The notes: generated by a model from the sequence alone, not told the origin. A DNA stretch of 64,000 nt from G965216745 sp965216745 (GCA_965216745.1 OZ244191.1:372001-436000); one strand, 5' to 3'; shown: positions 54,047 through 63,818, counted from the first letter of the stretch. Translations and numbers: made by a program.

Positions 54047-54841
54047 TTATGCTCTATTTTTTGATTTATTGAAGCTGAAATCATAAGTTGTGGATATGGA
54101 TATAAATTCCGAAACGGTAATCTGCTCGGGTCGTTTGTCCATATACATGTCTATTTTTGATAATTCGTCTACGTTCATGATTTTTTTTAGAGAATTTTTG
54201 AGTGTTTTTCTTCTATGATTAAAGGTTGCATTTAATAATGCATCTAAAGATTTTTTGTGTTTTAGGCTAATTTCTGAAGTTTTTTTTGGTTTTATAATGA
54301 TAACTGATGAATCTACTTTTGGAGGTGGGTTGAAAAATTCTGGTGTAACGTTGAAACGTGTTTTTATATCGGCTTTTATTTGGGCTAATATTGACATTCT
54401 TCCATATCTTTTTGTTCCGCTAGTGGCACACAACCTCAGGGCTACTTCTTTTTGTATCATGACTGTGATTTGGGCGATTCCACTTGTGTGTTCTAGCCAT
54501 TTGAATATTAGTGGAATTGATATGTTATAAGGCAAGTTTGCTATTATATGTATTGGTTTATTCAACAGACTTGATTCGTCTATTTTCAAAGCATCTGCAA
54601 AGATTAGGTGGTATCTAGGGTCTTTTAATATGTTGTTGTGATAGTTTTTTAATGATCGGTCATATTCTATGGCTACAAGTTTTTGTACTTTTCTTTTTAG
54701 TATTTCTTTTGTTAAGTTGCCTTTGCCTGGTCCTATTTCTAGAACATTACATCCTTCCAAATTCCCGGCCTCGTCTATTATTTTATTTAATAGTGTTGTG
54801 CAAGATATAAAATGTTGACCTAGATTTCTTTGCTTATTCAC
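54047..54841 (-). CDS. rsmA: 16S rRNA dimethyladenosine transferase RsmA
   Basis: 264 residues. NLGQHFISCTTLLNKIIDEA and SAM motif I VLEIGPGKGNLTKEIL open the protein. The catalytic NLPYNISIPLIFKWLE (NLPY motif) and later FFNPPPKVDSSVIIIKP and FNHRRKTLKNSLKK are also present, the KsgA/RsmA order. It dimethylates two adjacent adenines in helix 45 of 16S rRNA. Convergent with the DUF2163 gene and divergent from metC. Confidence 0.95.
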   Translation of the reverse strand: MNKQRNLGQHFISCTTLLNKIIDEAGNLEGCNVLEIGPGKGNLTKEILKRKVQKLVAIEYDRSLKNYHNNILKDPRYHLIFADALKIDESSLLNKPIHIIANLPYNISIPLIFKWLEHTSGIAQITVMIQKEVALRLCATSGTKRYGRMSILAQIKADIKTRFNVTPEFFNPPPKVDSSVIIIKPKKTSEISLKHKKSLDALLNATFNHRRKTLKNSLKKIMNVDELSKIDMYMDKRPEQITVSEFISISTTYDFSFNKSKNRA

Positions 54842-55008
54842 GCAGCCTCTAAGTTTTTATAATTTGATTGTATCATAAATTAATTAGCCAAGCCATATAA
54901 CACGGAATATTGTATGTACTTGTTAGTATAAGAAATTACTTGAACTTGCTTGTCAATATGCCTAAAATTAGCTGTAATTTAATTTAATTTCTGTGCTATA
55001 GGTTGTTA

Positions 55009-56223
55009 ATGCGTAACTTTATATATAAATTGCTTAGAGGTTGTGACACTACAGGTTCTTCCTCTGTTTCTGTTAATCGTGCTTCAACTATTATTTTCCC
55101 TGATCATGAAGGTTTGGAATCAGCGAAGAAGGGAGAAAATTTCAACACGGGATTTTGTTTGCCTTGTTCGGATGCATCTTATGGAAGATCTTACAACACT
55201 ACAAATTCATCATTAGCTCGATTAATTTCTGCCCTTGAGCATGATGCAGATGATTGTGATACCTTGTTATTTCCATCAGGTCTTTCTGCTATAACTATTT
55301 CACTCATGTCTTTATGTTCTCCTGGATCTCACATACTGGTTAGTGATTCTATATATAAATGCACTCGTAGGTTTATTATTTTACAACTATTTGAAATGGG
55401 TGTTTCTGCTACATTTTTTAAGAAAGAAGATGATTTGTCAAGCTTGATTCAATCAAACACTTCTGTGATATATATTGAGAGTCCTGGTTCTGTTACTTTC
55501 GAAATTTTAGATATACAGAAAATTGTTGAATTTGCTAAATCTAATTCTTTGATCAGTGTATGTGATAACACTTGGTCTAGTCCAATGTTTTTCCAGCCAT
55601 TAAAGCATGGTATTGACTTATCTTTATGCTCCTTGACCAAGCATGTAAATGGTCATTCTGATGTAATGATGGGTTCTGCGACTGCAAGAGGAGATTTAAA
55701 GCAAAAGCTTCGTTATTTTCATCAATGCGTGGGAATTGCAGTATCTCCTGATGATAGTTTCTTAGTAAGTAGAGGAATAGCAACTCTTGAATGTCGATTT
55801 CACTTGCATTCCAAGTCATGTATTGAATTTATTAAATGGCTGAAAAATAGCTCATTGGTTGAAAAAGTTTTTCATTCTGGTGCCAATAGTCATCTTTGGA
55901 ATAAGTATTTTGGGATAGAGAATGGATTAGTGAGCGTTCAGATGAGCCCAAAGTATAGTTACGATGATTTGAGATTTATGGTAAGCAATATGAAGGTTTT
56001 TAATGTAGGAGTGTCATGGGGTGGTTTTAATAGCCTAGTACATATTTATAGCTCTCAAAAAATATTTGATTCGCGATCTTATGAATATGATTACTCTGGT
56101 GTTCCAATTATGAGATTTTTCTGTGGATTGATTGACGTCAATGAGATGACAGAAGATTTTATTCAGTCTTACGCTAAAATGGCAGATAGATTTGAATCAA
56201 AATCTGTCAGATCTTTGGCCTAA
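55009..56223 (+). CDS. metC: Cystathionine beta-lyase-like PLP enzyme (Cys/Met metabolism family)
   Basis: About 404 residues from the ATG at 55009. The family motifs are YGRSYNTTNSSLARLISALE, LFPSGLSAITISLMSL, VIYIESPGSVTFEI, SVCDNTWSSPMFFQPLKHG and the PLP lysine in SLTKHVNGHSDVMMGSATA. The wording (YGR, SLTKHVNGHSDV) favours cystathionine beta-lyase over gamma-synthase. It would release homocysteine from cystathionine, or act more broadly as a cysteine desulfhydrase. No other methionine gene is in the window. The stop is followed after 12 bases by prmC. Confidence 0.85.
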   Translation: MRNFIYKLLRGCDTTGSSSVSVNRASTIIFPDHEGLESAKKGENFNTGFCLPCSDASYGRSYNTTNSSLARLISALEHDADDCDTLLFPSGLSAITISLMSLCSPGSHILVSDSIYKCTRRFIILQLFEMGVSATFFKKEDDLSSLIQSNTSVIYIESPGSVTFEILDIQKIVEFAKSNSLISVCDNTWSSPMFFQPLKHGIDLSLCSLTKHVNGHSDVMMGSATARGDLKQKLRYFHQCVGIAVSPDDSFLVSRGIATLECRFHLHSKSCIEFIKWLKNSSLVEKVFHSGANSHLWNKYFGIENGLVSVQMSPKYSYDDLRFMVSNMKVFNVGVSWGGFNSLVHIYSSQKIFDSRSYEYDYSGVPIMRFFCGLIDVNEMTEDFIQSYAKMADRFESKSVRSLA

Positions 56224-56235
56224 CATATTCCCCAT

Positions 56236-57096
56236 ATGTATACTATCAAATATATGATAAAAATGGGTGCAGAAAAGCTTAGAAGCTTTTCTGATACTGC
56301 TAATTTGGATAGTTCAATAATTGCTCAAAGCGTTTTAGGTGTGAGCGATTTGTATATTTTGTCTAATGCCGAGAAATTGATTTCTAATGCTCAATTAAAG
56401 CAATTTTTATCTCTTGTTAATGATAGAGTTATGGGTAAGCCAATTGCATACATAACCGGCAAAAAAGAGTTTTGGGGAATGGAGTTTTGTGTCAGTAGTG
56501 CAACATTGATTCCACGCCCCGATAGTGAAACAATAATATATGCTGTTCAAGATGGATTTTTACATAAAGATAGAGATTTGTTTCTGTTAGACGTTGGTTC
56601 TGGAAGTGGGTGCTTGTTATGTGCTGTTTTGTCTGAATATGTAAACGCCAATGGCGTTGGCCTAGAAAAAAGTCCAGAGGCTTGTCAGATTGCAACAAAA
56701 AATGTTTTGATGCAAGGTTTTTTCGATAGGGGGCGTGTTATCCAGTTTGATTGGAAAGCTCCCGATGCATTTGAATGTCTATGCCAAATTTTTGATTTGT
56801 CTTCAGTTGATTGTATAGTATGCAACCCTCCCTATGTTCTTTCGCGTGAATGCGACTTTATACCATTTGAGCCCAAACTGGCTTTAGATGGAGGTTCGAA
56901 TGGGCTTGAGAATTATGAGATCATTGGTCGATTGTTTATGCCTTTTCTCAGAATTAATGGGTTTTTATTATATGAAGTGGGTATTGGCCAACATGAGTTC
57001 GTTAAAGATATATCACTAAGTTTGGGTTATTCTTTTGTTGATTTTTATACCGATCTGGCTGGGATAAAGCGTGTTGTTGGGTTGAGAAAGCCTTAA
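56236..57096 (+). CDS. prmC: Peptide chain release factor N5-glutamine methyltransferase
   Basis: 286 residues. An N-terminal helical domain is followed by GKPIAYITGKKEFWGMEF and LIPRPDSETIIYAV. SAM motif I is FLLDVGSGSGCLLCAVLSE and the catalytic motif is VCNPPYVLSREC (NPPY). It methylates the GGQ glutamine of release factors RF1 and RF2. It starts 12 bases after metC, so cotranscription is likely. Its last ~23 codons and the following ~190 bases occur again, diverged, about 258 bases downstream. Confidence 0.95.
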   Translation: MYTIKYMIKMGAEKLRSFSDTANLDSSIIAQSVLGVSDLYILSNAEKLISNAQLKQFLSLVNDRVMGKPIAYITGKKEFWGMEFCVSSATLIPRPDSETIIYAVQDGFLHKDRDLFLLDVGSGSGCLLCAVLSEYVNANGVGLEKSPEACQIATKNVLMQGFFDRGRVIQFDWKAPDAFECLCQIFDLSSVDCIVCNPPYVLSRECDFIPFEPKLALDGGSNGLENYEIIGRLFMPFLRINGFLLYEVGIGQHEFVKDISLSLGYSFVDFYTDLAGIKRVVGLRKP

Positions 57097-57281
57097 CTTT
57101 GTTTTTTTTTATCCCTCTTTATTGATTTTTTTAATACCAATGTGCTATAATTACAATAGCTGATCTTTGTGAATAAGACTTTCTTGTGAAAACTCTTCCC
57201 ATTGATTGAAGCCTAAAAATGATTCGTTCAATTTTTAAAATACCAAAAGAAATGACAACACAGCGCTTTTTTGGTAACTAG
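57024..57281. repeat. Copy A of a ~260-bp tandem duplication (prmC 3' end, promoter, gene start)
   Basis: This unit contains the last codons of prmC, a promoter (TTGATT 57122-57127, TATAAT 57146-57151, 18-base spacer, extended -10 TGCTATAAT), a leader and an ATG at 57219. It matches copy B (57282 to about 57545) along its whole length, the offset drifting from 258 to 264 bases through small indels. Divergence is considerable, so the event is old. Confidence 0.8.
57219..57281 (+). pseudogene. 20-codon stub of a duplicated copy of the repeat-protein gene
   Basis: From ATG 57219 the frame reads MIRSIFKIPKEMTTQRFFGN and stops at TAG 57279. It aligns without gaps to the start of the full gene at 57483 (MFPSIFHNSRTIANKSFSTN), with the flanking leader and promoter also conserved. 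It is what remains of the first copy after the tandem duplication. Whether it is still transcribed is unknown. Confidence 0.7.
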
Positions 57282-57545
57282 GGGTCATTCTTTTGTTGGT
57301 TTTTATACCTATCTAGCTAATGTGAAGAATATTGTTGGATTAATAAAGCTATATTTTTGTTTTTTTATGTCTCTTTGTTGATTTTTTAATAGCAATTTGA
57401 TATAATTACTCTTAACGCTGTCTACCAACAAAAGCTTTCTTATAAAATTTGATTTACTCTTCCTATTGATTGAGGTCTAAAAATGTTTCCTTCAATTTTC
57501 CACAATTCGAGAACAATAGCAAACAAATCCTTTTCTACTAATACA
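57282..57545. repeat. Copy B of the tandem duplication
   Basis: Begins with a pseudo-prmC end (frame reading GHSFVGFYTYLANVKNIVG against GYSFVDFYTDLAGIKRVVG of real prmC, now without its stop codon), then the promoter, leader and start of the 1631-residue gene. The region 57097-57482 therefore holds duplicated sequence rather than an unknown gene. Confidence 0.8.
57378..57406 (+). promoter_or_regulatory. Promoter of the repeat-protein gene
   Basis: TTGATT (57378-57383) and TATAAT (57401-57406) with the optimal 17-base spacer. The leader to the ATG at 57483 is about 70 bases, with no strong ribosome site. Conserved in duplicated form at 57122-57151. Confidence 0.65.
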
Positions 57546-60500
57546 CTTGTGCGTTTTAGAGAAATTGATTCCATATCAAAACATTTCTATAAACACAAAA
57601 GATCGATTGAATCAACAGCCGTAACTCCACCAATCCCACAAATGTTCACAGCTAATCAAATTAGCCCCACAACATTGCATAGTGAAATTTCTTTTGTTAA
57701 AAAGAAATTATCACTCATCAGTGAAAAACAAATTAATACAGGAAGCGTTATTCCGGAAAAAAGCTCTTCTGAGCAAGCTTTTGATTCAGAAATATTGAAA
57801 GAAGTGAGTACAAAGGGTGTAGTTGAATCAATAAATCATCCAGTTGAGAGTCTAATCAACAAATCAAAACTAGGATCACATGTGAATTTTGTATCTGTTT
57901 CATCATCAAATAATGAAACTGGAGCAACTGGAGAATTTTATACTCAAAGTGGTTCAGGCTATATTACATCATATTCCAATGCAGGACATGGTAACAGTCA
58001 GGAGGAAGAAGGTCATGATCAACTTTCTAAAATTTCCGATGAGATTTCTAAGGTATCTGGTTCTGATAATGATAATGATAAAGATAAAGATAATTTGCAT
58101 ATAAGCCTTGACTCGATCAATTCTTCAACTCACCAATCAAAAGTAGAATCACATGTGAATTTTGTATCTGTTTCATCATCAAATAATGAAGCTGAGGCAA
58201 TTGGAGCAACTGAAGCAATTGGAGAATCTGATACTCGAAGTGATTCAGGCTATACTACATCATATTCCAATGAAGGAAATGGTAACAGTCTGGAGGAAGA
58301 AGATAATGATCAACTTTCTAGAAATTACGATGAGATTTCTAAGGTATCTGGTTCTGATAAAGATAAAGATAATTTGGATATAATCCTTGACTCGATCAAT
58401 TCTTCAACTCACCAATCAAAAGTAGAATCACCTGTGAATTTGGTGTCTGTTTCATCATCAAATAATGAAGCTGGAGCAACTACAGCAATTGGAGAATCTG
58501 ATACTCGAAGTGATTCAGGCTATACTACATCATATTCCAATGCAGGACATGGTAACAGTCTGGAGGAAGAAGATAATGATCAACTTTCTAGAAATTACGA
58601 TGAGATTTCTAAGGTATCTGGTTCTGATAAAGATAAAGATAATTTGGATATAATCCTTGACTCGATCAATTCTTCAACTCACCAATCAAAAGTAGAATCA
58701 CCTGTGAATTTGGTGTCTGTTTCATCATCAAATAATGAAGCTGGAGCAACTACAGCAATTGGAGAATCTGATACTCGAAGTGATTCAGGCTATACTACAT
58801 CATATTCCAATGAAGGACATGGTAACAGTCTGGAGGAAGAAGATAATGATATAATTTCCGATGAGATTTCTAATGTTTCTGTTTCATCATCAGATAATGA
58901 AGCTGGAGCAATTGGAGAATCTGATTCAAAACAAAATAATCCTGTAGAAGAGAGTTTATCCTTAAAAAGTACATTATTTCTCAAAATTTCGTTTCTAAAA
59001 TTAGTATTATTACTTAAAAAGGACAAGAAGGTTTCTTCCAAAGATTTGGAAGAAGTGAGTAAAGAGGATGTAGTTGAATCAGTAAATTCTGGGTCTCATG
59101 AAGAATTAAATTTGAATTCTGATGCAAATCCACCTACGCGCTCATTTTCCGATGAGATTTCTAATGTTTCTGTTGCATCATCAGATAATGAAGCTGGAGA
59201 ATCTGATACTCGAAGTGGTTATACATCAGATTCCAATGCAGGACATGGTAACATTCTGGCAAAAGAAGATAATGATATAAATTTCCATCAGATTTCTAAG
59301 GTATCTGGTTCATCATCAAATAATGAAACTGGAGCAACTGGAGCAATTGGAAAATCTGATACTCAAAGTGGTTCAGGCTATATTACATCATATTCCAATG
59401 AAGGACATGGTAACAGTCTGGAGGAAGAAGATAATGATATAATTTCCGATGAGATTTCTAAGGTATCTGGTTCTGATAATGATAATGATAAAGATAAAGA
59501 TAATTTGCATATAAGCCTTGACTCGATCAATTCTTCAACTCACCAATCAAAAGTAGAATCACATGTGAATTTTGTATCTGTTTCATCATCAAATAATGAA
59601 GCTGAGGCAATTGGAGCAACTGAAGCAATTGGAGAATCTGATACTCGAAGTGATTCAGGCTATACTACATCATATTCCAATGAAGGAAATGGTAACAGTC
59701 TGGAGGAAGAAGATAATGATCAACTTTCTAGAAATTACGATGAGATTTCTAAGGTATCTGGTTCATCATCAAATAATGAAGCTGGAGCAATTGGAGAATC
59801 TGATTCAAAACAAAATAATCCTGTAGAAGAGAGTTTATCCTTAAAAAGTACATTATTTCTCAAAATTTCGTTTCTAAAATTAGTATTATTACTTAAAAAG
59901 GACAAGAAGGTTTCTTCCAAAGATTTGGAAGAAGTGAGTAAAGAGGATGTAGTTGAATCAGTAAATTCTGGGTCTCATGAAGAATTAAATTTGAATTCTG
60001 ATGCAAATCCACCTACGCGCTCATTTTCCGATGAGATTTCTAATGTTTCTGTTGCATCATCAGATAATGAAGCTGGAGAATCTGATACTCGAAGTGGTTA
60101 TACATCAGATTCCAATGCAGGACATGGTAACATTCTGGCAAAAGAAGATAATGATATAAATTTCCATCAGATTTCTAAGGTATCTGGTTCATCATCAAAT
60201 AATGAAACTGGAGCAACTGGAGCAATTGGAAAATCTGATACTCAAAGTGGTTCAGGCTATATTACATCATATTCCAATGAAGGACATGGTAACAGTCTGG
60301 AGGAAGAAGATAATGATCAACTTTCTAAAATTTCCGATGAGATTTCTAAGGTATCTGTTTCATCATCAAATAATGGAACTGAAGCAACTACAGCAATTGG
60401 AGAATCTGATACTCGAAGTGGTTATACATCATATTCCAATGAAGGACATGGTAACAGTCTGGAGGAAGAAGATAATGATCAACTTTCTAGAAATTACGAT

Positions 60501-62378
60501 CAGATTTCTAAGGTATCTGTTTCATCATCAAATAATGAAACTGGAGCAACTGGAGAATTTTATACTCAAAGTGATTCAGGCTATACTACATCATATTCCA
60601 ATGAAGGACATGGTAACAGTCTGGAGGAAGAAGATAATGATCAACTTTCTAGAAATTCCGATGAGATTTTTAAGGTATCTGGTTCATCATCAAATAATGA
60701 AACTGAAGCAACTACAGCAATTGGAGAATCTGATACTCGAAGTGGTTATACATCAGATTCCAATGAAGGACATGGTAACAGTCTGGAGGAAGAAGATAAT
60801 GATCAACTTTCTAGAAATTACGATCAGATTTCTAAGGTATCTGTTTCATCATCAAATAATGAAACTGGAGCAACTGGAGAATTTTATACTCAAAGTGATT
60901 CAGGCTATACTACATCATATTCCAATGAAGGAAATGGTAACAGTCTGGAGGAAGAAGATAATGATCAACTTTCTAGAAATTCCGATGAGATTTTTAAGGT
61001 ATCTGGTTCATCATCAAATAATGAAACTGAAGCAACTACAGCAATTGGAGAATCTGATACTCGAAGTGGTTATACATCAGATTCCAATGAAGGAAATGGT
61101 AACAGTCTGGAGGAAGAAGATAATGATCAACTTTCTAGAAATTCCGATGAGATTTTTAAGGTATCTGGTTCATCATCAAATAATGAAACTGAAGCAACTA
61201 CAGCAATTGGAGAATCTGATACTCGAAGTGGTTATACATCAGATTCCAATGAAGGACATGGTAACAGTCTGGAGGAAGAAGATAATGATCAACTTTCTAG
61301 AAATTACGATCAGATTTCTAAGGTATCTGTTTCATCATCAAATAATGAAACTGGAGCAACTGGAGAATTTTATACTCAAAGTGATTCAGGCTATACTACA
61401 TCATATTCCAATGAAGGACATGGTAAAGATAATGATATAACTTCCGATGAGAGTTTTGTGATTTCTGGGTCTCATGAAGAATTAAATTTGAATTCTGATG
61501 CAAATCCACCTACGCGCTCATTTGAAAAATCATTGCATCCACAAATCTCATTGAGATCTACCATAAATTCAGGCCTTATATCACTTTCTTTGACTAAAAA
61601 TAATGAAGGCTATGCAACTATTGATGAAGATGATGAAGGCTATGCAACTATTGATGAAGATGCAAATTCCGATCTGAATGAACTTATATCTGATGATGAA
61701 AGTAAGATTGATTCTTCTCTGATTGAATTGTTTGAATCAGTTCATAAATCTAGAATTATTTCTCCGATTTTTTATAAAAATGAGAGATTTCAAAGTGATC
61801 CTCAAATCTATACTGCAGAAATCTTTAGTCCTCAAAAAAATAATACATTACCACTTCCTTTAGACAACAAATTAGTTGCTAAAAATCCTGCTTTGAATGA
61901 TTCTCCTGAAACTGGTGATAACCTCAAAGCTTCTGACAATGTGGATAGCACTCAATCTGTTCCATCTGAGAGTTTGAAAGGAATTAATAGAGAGAAAATT
62001 TCAGAGTTTCTTATACCTTATATTATTCTTGTAATTATTATTTTTACATCATCTCAAGGTGTTACTTTCATGATTTGTTATGACAAAGTAATGATCGCTC
62101 TTGCTGTCGGTGTTGTTGGGTCTGTTGTTTCTTGTTTTAGTGCTGTTATTTGGATTTCTCTATTGATATCAGAAGTTATGAGTGATGACCTTGAAGGTGT
62201 TGATTTAAATAATTCGTCACAATCTGAGGATCTTTTGGTTCCAAATAAAGCTCAGGATGTTTTGTTGGAAGATAAAAAAGATGTTTCAACTTTTACTGAT
62301 GATATTAATGTTGTTAATGTTGTTAATGTTGTTAATTCTAAAAATCAAGAATATGATTCTCTAAATCAAGTGAATTAA
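57483..62378 (+). CDS. Giant acidic Ser/Asn/Glu-rich repeat protein with two C-terminal membrane helices
   Basis: 1631 residues. Residues 1-135 are unique and basic, with no clear signal peptide. About 136-1320 are imperfect tandem repeats whose modules include DEISKVSGSSSNNE, IGESDTRSGYTS and YSNEGHGNSLEEEDNDQL. Higher-order copies are exact at DNA level: a 545-bp block at 58894-59438 equals 59773-60317, a ~324-bp block at 58031-58354 equals 59441-59764, and a 270-bp unit is tandem at 58285-58824. A hydrophobic stretch (LFLKISFLKLVLLL) occurs in each copy of the large block. Near the end EGYATIDED is doubled, and two membrane helices lie at about 1507-1530 and 1535-1562. No family is recognised. 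A surface or inclusion-type, host-interaction role is inferred only from architecture. Confidence 0.85.
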   Translation: MFPSIFHNSRTIANKSFSTNTLVRFREIDSISKHFYKHKRSIESTAVTPPIPQMFTANQISPTTLHSEISFVKKKLSLISEKQINTGSVIPEKSSSEQAFDSEILKEVSTKGVVESINHPVESLINKSKLGSHVNFVSVSSSNNETGATGEFYTQSGSGYITSYSNAGHGNSQEEEGHDQLSKISDEISKVSGSDNDNDKDKDNLHISLDSINSSTHQSKVESHVNFVSVSSSNNEAEAIGATEAIGESDTRSDSGYTTSYSNEGNGNSLEEEDNDQLSRNYDEISKVSGSDKDKDNLDIILDSINSSTHQSKVESPVNLVSVSSSNNEAGATTAIGESDTRSDSGYTTSYSNAGHGNSLEEEDNDQLSRNYDEISKVSGSDKDKDNLDIILDSINSSTHQSKVESPVNLVSVSSSNNEAGATTAIGESDTRSDSGYTTSYSNEGHGNSLEEEDNDIISDEISNVSVSSSDNEAGAIGESDSKQNNPVEESLSLKSTLFLKISFLKLVLLLKKDKKVSSKDLEEVSKEDVVESVNSGSHEELNLNSDANPPTRSFSDEISNVSVASSDNEAGESDTRSGYTSDSNAGHGNILAKEDNDINFHQISKVSGSSSNNETGATGAIGKSDTQSGSGYITSYSNEGHGNSLEEEDNDIISDEISKVSGSDNDNDKDKDNLHISLDSINSSTHQSKVESHVNFVSVSSSNNEAEAIGATEAIGESDTRSDSGYTTSYSNEGNGNSLEEEDNDQLSRNYDEISKVSGSSSNNEAGAIGESDSKQNNPVEESLSLKSTLFLKISFLKLVLLLKKDKKVSSKDLEEVSKEDVVESVNSGSHEELNLNSDANPPTRSFSDEISNVSVASSDNEAGESDTRSGYTSDSNAGHGNILAKEDNDINFHQISKVSGSSSNNETGATGAIGKSDTQSGSGYITSYSNEGHGNSLEEEDNDQLSKISDEISKVSVSSSNNGTEATTAIGESDTRSGYTSYSNEGHGNSLEEEDNDQLSRNYDQISKVSVSSSNNETGATGEFYTQSDSGYTTSYSNEGHGNSLEEEDNDQLSRNSDEIFKVSGSSSNNETEATTAIGESDTRSGYTSDSNEGHGNSLEEEDNDQLSRNYDQISKVSVSSSNNETGATGEFYTQSDSGYTTSYSNEGNGNSLEEEDNDQLSRNSDEIFKVSGSSSNNETEATTAIGESDTRSGYTSDSNEGNGNSLEEEDNDQLSRNSDEIFKVSGSSSNNETEATTAIGESDTRSGYTSDSNEGHGNSLEEEDNDQLSRNYDQISKVSVSSSNNETGATGEFYTQSDSGYTTSYSNEGHGKDNDITSDESFVISGSHEELNLNSDANPPTRSFEKSLHPQISLRSTINSGLISLSLTKNNEGYATIDEDDEGYATIDEDANSDLNELISDDESKIDSSLIELFESVHKSRIISPIFYKNERFQSDPQIYTAEIFSPQKNNTLPLPLDNKLVAKNPALNDSPETGDNLKASDNVDSTQSVPSESLKGINREKISEFLIPYIILVIIIFTSSQGVTFMICYDKVMIALAVGVVGSVVSCFSAVIWISLLISEVMSDDLEGVDLNNSSQSEDLLVPNKAQDVLLEDKKDVSTFTDDINVVNVVNVVNSKNQEYDSLNQVN
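58285..58824 (+). repeat. Two tandem 270-bp units inside the repeat protein gene
   Basis: The segment from about 58285 recurs 270 bases later (90 codons), nearly identically, covering GGTAACAGTCTGG...GATAATTTGGATATAATCC modules. Length is a multiple of three, so copy-number change keeps the frame. Confidence 0.8.
58894..59438 (+). repeat. 545-bp exact direct repeat, first copy
   Basis: Identical by eye to 59773-60317 at an offset of 879 bases (293 codons). It includes the KQNNPVEESLSLKSTLFLK stretch with the hydrophobic segment. Confidence 0.85.
59773..60317 (+). repeat. 545-bp exact direct repeat, second copy
   Basis: Second copy of the block at 58894-59438. The absence of silent differences implies very recent duplication or gene conversion. 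Confidence 0.85.
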
Positions 62379-62455
62379 TATTCAATATACTTTTTCTTTG
62401 ATCTATATTTAGTATTATGCTATTGTGATTTATATATATATATTCACAGTTATTT

Positions 62456-63745
62456 ATGATACCTCGTTATTCAAGAAAAGAGATCAGTGAGATTTGGTCA
62501 GATCAATTCAAGTTTCAAACAATGCTAGACATTGAGATTGAGGCATGTAGGGCTTACCATTCAAATGGATTAATACCATCTTCTGCTATGAAAAATATAG
62601 AAGAAAGAGCTAATTTTAATATAGATCAAATTCTTGAAATAGAAGCTAGGACCAAGCATGATGTAATAGCGTTTTTAGAAAATGTTGAACAATATGTGGG
62701 CCCTGATGCAAGGTATATACATATGGGGATTACTAGTTCTGATATTAATGACACCACTTTTGCTGTTCAGCTAAAATTATCCTCTGATCTGATTATTTCG
62801 GGTCTAAAAGAATTGCTTTTTTCTTTGAAGAGACGCGCTTATGAATTTAAAGATGTACCTTGCATAGGTAGGACTCATGGAATGCATGCTGAGCCTATGA
62901 CCTTTGGAGTAAAACTAGCTAGATTTTATGCTGAATTTAAGCGTAATTTGATACGCATGGAAGCAGCCAAACAAGAAATTTCAGTATGTTCTATATCTGG
63001 TCCAGTTGGTACTTTCTCTAGTATACAACCTTATGTGCAAGATTATGTTGCCAATTCTATGGGACTTGAAACCGATGTAATTTCATCACAAATTATATCC
63101 CGTGATCGTCATGCTGTTTTTTTCTCTACTCTCTCTATCATAGCATCTTCAGTTGAAAATCTTGCTGTAGAGATCAGAAATCTACAGAGAGTAGAGATTG
63201 CAGAGGCATCTGAATATTTCACAGAAGGACAAAAGGGTAGCTCCGCCATGCCACACAAACGTAATCCTATATTATCTGAGAATTTAACGGGTTTAGCCAG
63301 ATTGATTCGGAGTACTTGTACTCCTGCTTTAGAAAATATGGTTTTATGGCATGAAAGAGATATATCTCATTCTTCTGTTGAAAGAGTTATTGCGCCGCAA
63401 GGTTGCATTCTGCTTGATTTTGCATTGCATCGACTTAATTATGTAATAAATACTTTGCAGATCAACGAACAAAACATGATGTATAATATTAAAAAATCAA
63501 GAGGTCTTGTATTCTCTCATAAAATACTTGTAGCATTGGTGAACGCAGGAATAAATCGAAGTGATGCTTATTTGTTAGTGCAAAGAAATGCCTTTAGAGT
63601 TCGAGATGAGGATATAGACTTTTTAACAGCACTGAAACAAGATTCAGAAGTTTCCAATATATTACCTGACCTGGAGAGAAATTTTCAATTAGATTTATAT
63701 AATTCAAATATAGATCTCATTTTTGATAGAGTGTTTGTTGATTGA
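62456..63745 (+). CDS. purB: Adenylosuccinate lyase
   Basis: 429 residues. The start IPRYSRKEISEIWSDQFKFQ, the catalytic RTHGMHAEPMTFGVKLARF and the signature GSSAMPHKRNPILSEN identify PurB of the fumarase/aspartase superfamily. The ERVIAPQGCILLDFAL region near the C-terminus is also typical. It acts twice in purine synthesis, releasing fumarate from SAICAR and from adenylosuccinate. Start ATG at 62456; no distinct ribosome site. Monocistronic here. Confidence 0.96.
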   Translation: MIPRYSRKEISEIWSDQFKFQTMLDIEIEACRAYHSNGLIPSSAMKNIEERANFNIDQILEIEARTKHDVIAFLENVEQYVGPDARYIHMGITSSDINDTTFAVQLKLSSDLIISGLKELLFSLKRRAYEFKDVPCIGRTHGMHAEPMTFGVKLARFYAEFKRNLIRMEAAKQEISVCSISGPVGTFSSIQPYVQDYVANSMGLETDVISSQIISRDRHAVFFSTLSIIASSVENLAVEIRNLQRVEIAEASEYFTEGQKGSSAMPHKRNPILSENLTGLARLIRSTCTPALENMVLWHERDISHSSVERVIAPQGCILLDFALHRLNYVINTLQINEQNMMYNIKKSRGLVFSHKILVALVNAGINRSDAYLLVQRNAFRVRDEDIDFLTALKQDSEVSNILPDLERNFQLDLYNSNIDLIFDRVFVD

Positions 63746-63818
63746 ATAAAATTTCCTCAGTTGTTGTGTTTATAGTTTTGATCAAATTGATAAGATATAG
63801 TTTTGTCACATAAGGCAG

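Noticed and set aside
60202..61440. A 412-residue open frame overlapping the repeat protein in another frame
   Set aside because: The repeat units are multiples of three without stops in this frame, so an artefactual frame is propagated. Its sequence (repeated IMINFLEITMRFLRYL-like) is just the shifted translation of the same repeats.
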